In this document: in pieces, positions 5,693-10,696 of the stretch
Position numbering within the stretch: the first letter of the stretch is position 1
Layout of the letters: each line of letters begins with the position of its first letter
Source: Bacillota bacterium
GTDB lineage: Bacteria > Bacillota > Clostridia > Oscillospirales > Acutalibacteraceae
Length of the DNA stretch: 10,696 nt
Assembly: GCA_023460155.1 (NCBI GenBank)
Contig: JAEWRF010000048.1
Span: forward strand, 1-10,696
Direction of reading: 5' to 3'
The notes under the pieces: model-generated
The model's input: the letters and a program-made list of their open reading frames with translations, nothing else
Told to the model about the DNA's origin: nothing
Database searches by the model: none
Program-made: the position numbers and the translations under genes

Positions 5693-7324
5693 ATGAAACT
5701 GACAAAAATTTCGCTGCAGGACAAATCCGCGTGGGAATCCGCGCATGTTGTACTGCCGAAATTCGATCTTGATAAAATGTGCCGGGAGACGGCAGAAAAA
5801 CCGATCTGGGTTCATTTTGGTTCCGGCAATATTTTTCGCGGCTTTATCGCGCGCCTGCAGCAGCAGCTTCTGAACGAAGGCTTTTCTCAAAGTGGGATTA
5901 TCGCCGCGGATACGTTCGATGGAGAAATTATAGACAGAATTTACAAGCCGCACGACAATCTCAGCCTGTATGTCAGCCTGAAGCCGGACGGGACCTCGGA
6001 ACGGGAAGTTGTGGCAAGCGTTGCGCAGGCTGTTAACGCGACTGCCTCCAATCCGGAGGGGATGGCTTATCTCACCTCCGTTTTTGAAAACCCGGCCCTG
6101 CAGCTTGTCAGCTTTACCATTACGGAAAAGGGTTACGCGCTGGCCGATCTGCAGGGGGAATACTTTCCCACCGTAAAGAGCGACATTGCAAATGGGCCCG
6201 AAAATGCAAAGCATGCCATGAGCATCACTGCAAAGCTGCTGCTTGCGCGGTATCAGGCCGGCGCGGCGCCCATTGCGGTCGTCAGCATGGACAACTGCAG
6301 TCATAACGGGGAAAAACTTCGTTCCTCGGTTCTTGCCGTAGCGACGGCCTGGTGCGAAAACGGATTTGCGGATTCCGGCTTTATCAGCTACCTGAATGAC
6401 GAGTCCAGGGTGACCTTTCCCTGGAGCATGATTGATAAAATCACACCGCGACCTTCGGCGGAGATCGAGAAAAGCCTTTTCGAAGCGGGAATTGAAGAAA
6501 CGGCACCGATCGTGACCGATAAAAAGACGTTCATCGCGCCGTTTGTCAATGCGGAAGTACCGCAGTACCTTGTAATTGAAGACCGGTTCCCGAACGGCCG
6601 GCCGCCGCTCGAAAAAGCCGGCGTGTTGTTCACCGACCGCGAAACGGTGAATAAGGCTGAGCGCATGAAAGTGACAGCCTGCCTGAACCCCCTGCACACT
6701 GCGCTTGCCGTGTTCGGCTGTCTGTTGGGCTACAAGAGCATTGCGGCGGAAATGAAGGACGGGGAGCTGAAAAAGCTGGTCTTACAGATCGGCTACCGCG
6801 AGGGAATGCCGGTTTGCGTGAATCCCGGCATTATCAATCCTTCCGACTTTATCCGTGAAGTGATTGAACAGCGGCTGCCGAACCCGTTTATTCCCGACAT
6901 CCCGCAGAGGATCGCGACCGATACAAGCCAGAAAATCCCGATCCGGTTCGGAGAAACTATAAAATCCTATATTGCCCGGGACGATCTGGATGTGAACTCT
7001 CTTACCTTTATACCGCTTACGATCGCCGGATGGCTGCGCTACCTTTTGGGGACGGACGACCAAGGCAAGACAATGGAAGTGAGCAGCGACCCTATGCTTG
7101 CCGAACTCAGGGCGAAGCTGACGGGAATCGAGGTCGGAAAACCGGAGTCCTATGCAGGTCAGCTCAAACCCATTCTGTCAAATACCGTTCTTTTTGCGGC
7201 AGATCTGGCCAAAACCGCACTGAGCAGTAAAATCGAAGCAATGTTTGTGGAAATGCTGGGAGGTCCCGGCACGGTAAGGGCTGTTTTGAAAAAATATCTG
7301 GATAAGTACAGTACGGCCGAATGA
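5693..7324 (+). CDS. uxuB: D-fructuronate reductase / mannonate oxidoreductase (EC 1.1.1.57)
   Basis: Reduces D-fructuronate to D-mannonate with NADH, feeding UxuA. The 543-residue protein belongs to the mannitol dehydrogenase (polyol long-chain dehydrogenase) family. The N-terminal Rossmann domain shows VHFGSGNIFRGF (40-51), followed by AADTFDGEIIDRIY (71-84) and VVSMDNCSHNGE (196-207), which are typical of the family. The C-terminal helical domain has ERMKVTACLNPLHTALAVFG, in which K326, N332 and H335 are the likely catalytic Lys-Asn-His set. Length fits clostridial and Enterobacterial UxuB (about 480-545). The ATG at 5693 is preceded by an AGAGAGG-type site around 5676-5683. It lies 53 bases after uxuA with the hairpin between. 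Relatives such as tagaturonate reductase (UxaB) or mannitol dehydrogenase share the fold; pairing with uxuA makes UxuB the best call. Confidence 0.93.
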   Translation: MKLTKISLQDKSAWESAHVVLPKFDLDKMCRETAEKPIWVHFGSGNIFRGFIARLQQQLLNEGFSQSGIIAADTFDGEIIDRIYKPHDNLSLYVSLKPDGTSEREVVASVAQAVNATASNPEGMAYLTSVFENPALQLVSFTITEKGYALADLQGEYFPTVKSDIANGPENAKHAMSITAKLLLARYQAGAAPIAVVSMDNCSHNGEKLRSSVLAVATAWCENGFADSGFISYLNDESRVTFPWSMIDKITPRPSAEIEKSLFEAGIEETAPIVTDKKTFIAPFVNAEVPQYLVIEDRFPNGRPPLEKAGVLFTDRETVNKAERMKVTACLNPLHTALAVFGCLLGYKSIAAEMKDGELKKLVLQIGYREGMPVCVNPGIINPSDFIREVIEQRLPNPFIPDIPQRIATDTSQKIPIRFGETIKSYIARDDLDVNSLTFIPLTIAGWLRYLLGTDDQGKTMEVSSDPMLAELRAKLTGIEVGKPESYAGQLKPILSNTVLFAADLAKTALSSKIEAMFVEMLGGPGTVRAVLKKYLDKYSTAE

Positions 7325-7329
7325 AGTGT

Positions 7330-7348
7330 GATCAGAAAATTGCTGATC
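7330..7348 (+). repeat. Small inverted repeat between uxuB and the eda-kdgK fusion gene
   Basis: GATCAG (7330-7335) and CTGATC (7343-7348) form a 6-bp stem (seven with a T-G wobble at 7329/7349) around a 7-base loop. There is no T-run after it, so it is not a standard terminator. It ends four bases before the GAGG ribosome site (7353-7356) of the next gene, so an mRNA-processing or stability role is possible. It could also be chance. Confidence 0.35.
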
Positions 7349-7363
7349 GGTTGAGGTGCTTCT

Positions 7364-9061
7364 ATGGAATCGGTTTTTAATAGACTGAAAAATATAAGAC
7401 TTGTTCCCGTTGTTAAAATTGAAGACGCCGAAAAGGCTCTGCCCTTGGCGCAGGCTCTTCGGGACGGCGGACTGCCCTGCATGGAAATTACCTTCCGCAC
7501 AGGCTGTGCCGCTCAGGCCCTTCGCTGCATCACGGCGGAATTCCCGGATATGCTGGTTGGGGCGGGAACGGTGCTGACCCCGGAGCAGGCCCGGCAGGCC
7601 GCGGATGCGGGAGCGCAGTTTATCGTCAGCCCCGGACTGAACCCCGCGGTTGTTCGCTGGTGCATGGAGCACGGCATCCCTGTAATTCCGGGCTGCGCTA
7701 CACCCAGCGATGTGGAGACGGCCCTTGGTTTCGGCCTGAACGTCGTCAAGTTTTTCCCCGCCGAAAATGCGGGAGGTCTCGGAATGATCAAGGCGCTCAG
7801 CGCACCCTATGGACAGATCCGGTTTATGCCAACCGGCGGCATCAACGAAAAAAATCTTGCGGATTATCTCGGAAATCCGAATGTGCTGGCCTGCGGCGGA
7901 AGCTGGATGGTTCGGGAAGAATTCATCCGTTCCGGAAATTTTGAGGAAATCACAAAACTTTGCCGCCGTGCCGTTGCGCTGATCAGCGGGGCAAAACCGT
8001 CTCCTTCGAAGAATTCCGCCGTTTCTTTTCCCATACTGGATCAGGAACGTCCTCTGGACGCTTTGGGTTTTGGCGAGCTGCTGCTTCGCCTTTCAACTGA
8101 GCAGGGGGAGCGCATCGCCGCAGGCGGTCGGTTCCACAAATTTGCCGGAGGTGCCGAACTCAACGTAATGGCCGGGCTCGCTCAGCTGGGCCTGCATACC
8201 GGAGTCCTTTCGCGGCTCGCGGCCAATCCGATGGGAGATTACATTCGAGCCGAAGCGCAGTGCAAAGGCGTCGATTGCCGCTACCTGCAAGCCGACCAGG
8301 CTCAGCAGGCGCGCACGGGTCTTTACTTTTATGAGCAGGGCGGCGTGCCGCGCAAGGCCACCGTCGTCTATGACCGCAAAAATTCCAGCTTTACAGGATT
8401 CTCCGCACAGTCTGTACCGCAGGAGGTATTTGAGAGCACTAAGCTTTTCTACACCAGCGGCATTTCCATGGCATGCTCGCCGCACTGCAGAAAGCAGGTT
8501 GACTCGTTGCTCCGGTCGTTCAAAGAAGCCGGCAGCATCATCGCGTTTGACGTGAACTACCGCGAGAGCCTGTGGAGCGAGGAGGAGGCGCGTGAGGCGA
8601 TCGAATCGATTCTCCCGCTTGTGGATATCCTTTTTGTCTCGGAAGAATCGTCCCGGCGCATGTTTCATAAAACGGGGAGTCTGGAGGATATTCTGCGTTC
8701 CTACTGTACCCAGAACGGCATATCGGTGGCGGCTACGACGCAGCGCACCGTACATAACGCACATTCCCAGACATTTGGCTCCTTAATTTACGGAGCAAAA
8801 GAGGATGCCTTCTTCACGGAACCGCCCTATGAAGGAATTGAGGTCGTCGACCGCATCGGCAGCGGGGATGCTTTTGCTTCCGGCGTATTGTACGGCATTC
8901 TTGAGCGCCGTGACCTGCGCAGCGCGGTCGCTTACGGAAACGCGGCCTGCGCGGCCAAATGCACGGTGGAGGGGGATCTGCCCTGCGTAAACCGCAGTGA
9001 GCTGGATTCTATGATCCGCAGTCATCTTCCGGGAGCCGTATCCAGCGAGATGAATCGTTAG
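7364..9061 (+). CDS. eda-kdgK: Fused KDPG aldolase (EC 4.1.2.14) and KDG kinase (EC 2.7.1.45)
   Basis: One uninterrupted 565-residue frame carries two enzymes acting in sequence. Residues 1 to about 212 are a complete Eda: E41 in MEITFRT, GAGTV (66-70), FIVSPGLNP (86-94), VIPGCATPSDVE (107-118), K129 in VVKFFPAE (the Schiff-base lysine) and MPTGGI (155-160). After a Ser/Pro/Lys linker (about 211-222) comes a PfkB-family sugar kinase: LGFGELLLRL (234-243), GGAELNVMAGLAQLG (262-276, substrate site), FDVNYRESLW (395-404) and DRIGSGDAFASG (496-507), with D502 as catalytic base. The kinase phosphorylates KDG to KDPG and the aldolase splits it to pyruvate and glyceraldehyde-3-phosphate. The aldolase is upstream in the polypeptide although it acts second. 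All key residues I know are present in both halves, so both are probably active. GAGG at 7353-7356 serves ATG 7364. The kinase half could also accept other keto-deoxy acids; context supports KDG. Confidence 0.93.
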   Translation: MESVFNRLKNIRLVPVVKIEDAEKALPLAQALRDGGLPCMEITFRTGCAAQALRCITAEFPDMLVGAGTVLTPEQARQAADAGAQFIVSPGLNPAVVRWCMEHGIPVIPGCATPSDVETALGFGLNVVKFFPAENAGGLGMIKALSAPYGQIRFMPTGGINEKNLADYLGNPNVLACGGSWMVREEFIRSGNFEEITKLCRRAVALISGAKPSPSKNSAVSFPILDQERPLDALGFGELLLRLSTEQGERIAAGGRFHKFAGGAELNVMAGLAQLGLHTGVLSRLAANPMGDYIRAEAQCKGVDCRYLQADQAQQARTGLYFYEQGGVPRKATVVYDRKNSSFTGFSAQSVPQEVFESTKLFYTSGISMACSPHCRKQVDSLLRSFKEAGSIIAFDVNYRESLWSEEEAREAIESILPLVDILFVSEESSRRMFHKTGSLEDILRSYCTQNGISVAATTQRTVHNAHSQTFGSLIYGAKEDAFFTEPPYEGIEVVDRIGSGDAFASGVLYGILERRDLRSAVAYGNAACAAKCTVEGDLPCVNRSELDSMIRSHLPGAVSSEMNR

Positions 9062-9088
9062 CATCTGAAAATCACAGGAGGCATTAGC

Positions 9089-9931
9089 ATGGATATCCGC
9101 TATTCCGTCAATCAAAGAGATTTTAAGCGCTATACCACCGATGAGGTTCGCCGTGAATTCCTGATCGAAAACCTGTATCAGCCCGATCGCGTCGTTTCGG
9201 TATACAGCCATGTTGACCGCATGGTTACGCTTGGCTGCATGCCGGTGAAAAGGTCCGTACCGCTCGACGACGGACTGGACGTGTGGAAAAACTTCGGCAC
9301 CGGTTTCTTTCTTGAGCGCCGCGAAATCGGCATTTTTAACCTTGGCGGAAGCGGCCGTATCACGGCTGACGGTGAGAGGTACTCTCTTGACCGGAAGGAC
9401 TGCCTTTATATAACGGCAGGCACAAAAGAGGTTGTCTTTGCAAGCGACAGCCCCGATACCCCGGCTAAATTTTATATGGTGTCCGCTCCGGCGCACCGCG
9501 CGTGGGAGACACGGCTCATTAAACTGAAGGAAGCGGTGAAACGGCCGCTCGGTTCAGCGGAGACCGCCAACAAACGCACCATTAATCAATTCATCCACCC
9601 GGATGTTTTGAAAACCTGTCAGCTGTCGATGGGCCTGACAATTCTGGAACCCGGCAGCGTGTGGAATACGATGCCTGCCCACACCCATGAACGCAGGATG
9701 GAAATTTACACCTACTTTGATCTCCCCAAGGATGGCGTCGTCTTCCATCTGATGGGAGAAGGCAGTGAAACCCGGCACATTGTGATACAGAACGAGCAGG
9801 CTGTGATCAGCCCCTCCTGGAGCATCCATGCGGGCGTCGGTACCGCAAGCTACAGCTTTATCTGGGCGATGGGCGGCGAGAATCAGGCGTTCGATGATAT
9901 GGACGTTATTCCAATTACCGAAATGCGCTGA
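9089..9931 (+). CDS. kduI: 5-dehydro-4-deoxy-D-glucuronate isomerase (DKI isomerase, EC 5.3.1.17)
   Basis: Converts 5-keto-4-deoxyuronate, formed from unsaturated uronates released by pectin or glycosaminoglycan lyases, to 2,5-diketo-3-deoxygluconate. The 280-residue double cupin protein matches KduI along its length: FLIENLYQPDRV (24-35), YSHVDRMVTLGCMPV (39-53), FFLERREIGIFNLGG (73-87), SMGLTILEPGSVWNTMPAHTHERRMEIYTYF (180-210) and the C-terminal SWSIHAGVGTASYSFIWAMGGEN. H198, H200, E205 and H247 correspond to the zinc ligands known from the E. coli enzyme (196, 198, 203, 245), so the metal site is intact. The ATG at 9089 has a perfect AGGAGG at 9076-9081, seven bases upstream. It follows the fusion gene by 27 bases and precedes kduD by 19 bases, so all are likely cotranscribed. 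Confidence 0.96.
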   Translation: MDIRYSVNQRDFKRYTTDEVRREFLIENLYQPDRVVSVYSHVDRMVTLGCMPVKRSVPLDDGLDVWKNFGTGFFLERREIGIFNLGGSGRITADGERYSLDRKDCLYITAGTKEVVFASDSPDTPAKFYMVSAPAHRAWETRLIKLKEAVKRPLGSAETANKRTINQFIHPDVLKTCQLSMGLTILEPGSVWNTMPAHTHERRMEIYTYFDLPKDGVVFHLMGEGSETRHIVIQNEQAVISPSWSIHAGVGTASYSFIWAMGGENQAFDDMDVIPITEMR

Positions 9932-9936
9932 CAGAT

Positions 9937-9942
9937 AGGAGG
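9937..9942 (+). promoter_or_regulatory. Ribosome binding site for the TTG start of kduD
   Basis: A perfect AGGAGG lies eight bases before TTG 9951. No ATG in this frame lies between the site and the conserved TGASYGIG motif, so the TTG start is the only reasonable choice. Confidence 0.8.
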
Positions 9943-9950
9943 AACAGGCT

Positions 9951-10696
9951 TTGAGTGTTTTGGATTCATTCTCTTTGAAAGGAAAGGTCGCGTTCGTCAC
10001 AGGAGCATCCTATGGCATCGGCTTTGCCATCGCTTCCGCGTATGCCGAAGCGGGCGCGAAAATCGTGTTTAACGGCGTTCATCCGGAATCGGTGGAAAAA
10101 GGTCTGGAGAATTACCGAAAGGCGGGAATTGACGTCCATGGCTATGTCTGCGATGTCACCGACGCAAATGCGGTACAGGATCTGGTGAAGACGATCAACC
10201 GGGAGATTGGCACGATTGACATCCTTGTCAACAACGCCGGCATCATCAAACGCATTCCCATGCTGGAGATGGAGGCCGAAGAATTCCGGCAGGTGATCGA
10301 CGTGGACCTTAACGCGCCGTTTCTTGTTTCAAAAGCAGTTCTCCCCGGCATGATTGAAAAGGGTCACGGAAAAATCATCAATATCTGCAGCATGATGAGC
10401 GAACTGGGGCGCGAAACGGTTTCCGCCTATGCGGCGGCTAAGGGAGGCCTCAAGATGCTCACACGGAATATTGCCTCGGAATACGGCGCATACAACATTC
10501 AGTGCAACGGCCTCGGCCCGGGGTATATTGAGACGCCTCAGACCGCGCCGCTGCGCGTTCCCGGCAACCCGTTCAACAGCTTTATCCTCGGCAAAACGCC
10601 GGCTGGGCGCTGGGGCAAAACCGAGGATTTGACAGGGCCCGCTATCTTCCTGGCGAGCGACGCCAGCAACTTTGTAAATGGACATATTCTGTATGT
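9951..10696 (+). CDS. kduD: 2-dehydro-3-deoxy-D-gluconate 5-dehydrogenase-type SDR (3'-truncated by window edge)
   Basis: A short-chain dehydrogenase/reductase; 248 residues are visible and the frame is still open at the right edge, so perhaps 10-20 residues are missing (family about 255-265). Read from TTG 9951 it begins (M)SVLDSFSLKGKVAFVTGASYGIG, with the NAD(P)-binding TGxxxGxG at 17-24. NNAG is at 94-97, and the catalytic Ser147, Tyr160 and Lys164 (YAAAK) are all present. PGYIETPQT follows around 183-191. In KduD the enzyme reduces 2,5-diketo-3-deoxygluconate, the KduI product, to KDG. The same sequence type is often annotated gluconate 5-dehydrogenase (IdnO/Gno), and sequence alone does not separate them cleanly; the adjacent kduI, 19 bases upstream, favours KduD. 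The codons lie in one frame without breaks. Confidence 0.85.
   Translation, partial: MSVLDSFSLKGKVAFVTGASYGIGFAIASAYAEAGAKIVFNGVHPESVEKGLENYRKAGIDVHGYVCDVTDANAVQDLVKTINREIGTIDILVNNAGIIKRIPMLEMEAEEFRQVIDVDLNAPFLVSKAVLPGMIEKGHGKIINICSMMSELGRETVSAYAAAKGGLKMLTRNIASEYGAYNIQCNGLGPGYIETPQTAPLRVPGNPFNSFILGKTPAGRWGKTEDLTGPAIFLASDASNFVNGHILY

Noticed and set aside
5687..6697. 336-codon open frame on the - strand opposite uxuB
   Set aside because: Antisense to a clearly conserved enzyme, with a basic, motif-free translation.
1..10696. CRISPR arrays, tRNA/rRNA genes, insertion sequences or phage genes
   Set aside because: No repeated spacer pattern, tRNA-like fold, transposase or terminal repeat was seen; the genes are tightly packed metabolic genes on one strand.

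Overview
This window is a one-strand block of catabolic genes, probably from an anaerobic member of the Clostridia (Oscillospiraceae/Acutalibacteraceae-like). That assignment rests on strong AGGAGG-type ribosome sites, tight operon spacing, moderate GC, and the similarity of the short UxuA form and of the KduI/KduD-type proteins to clostridial versions I remember. No database search was possible. Every gene is on the + strand, and the two outermost genes are cut by the window edges.

Left part (2-4543): the C-terminal end of a multi-spanning membrane transporter, then a 184-bp gap holding a long terminator-like hairpin (860-933). After it come a HyuA-type (hydantoinase/oxoprolinase N and A domain) ATPase-fold protein with an unusual C-terminal extension, a 238-residue protein with an HEIYH zinc-protease motif of ImmA/IrrE style, and a GntR/FCD transcription regulator. 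The function of the HyuA-like plus HExxH pair is unknown. It is the least explained part of the window.

Right part (4569-10696): a compact hexuronate pathway. UxuB (fructuronate reductase) and UxuA (mannonate dehydratase) carry the glucuronate branch to 2-keto-3-deoxygluconate (KDG). KduI and KduD carry the unsaturated-uronate branch, from pectin or glycosaminoglycan lyase products, to the same KDG. A single fused protein then holds the last two steps: KDG kinase (KdgK, C-terminal) and KDPG aldolase (Eda, N-terminal), giving pyruvate and glyceraldehyde-3-phosphate. Uronate isomerase (UxaC), polysaccharide lyases and unsaturated glucuronyl hydrolase are not in the window.

Regulation: the GntR/FCD protein directly upstream of uxuA is the obvious candidate controller, as UxuR/ExuR-type regulators of this family are elsewhere. 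A short terminator-like hairpin lies between uxuA and uxuB and a weaker inverted repeat between uxuB and the fusion gene; both could tune expression along the operon. I saw no convincing sigma-70 promoter, RNA gene, mobile element or CRISPR array. The longest stretch without a gene is the 184 bp at 815-998.
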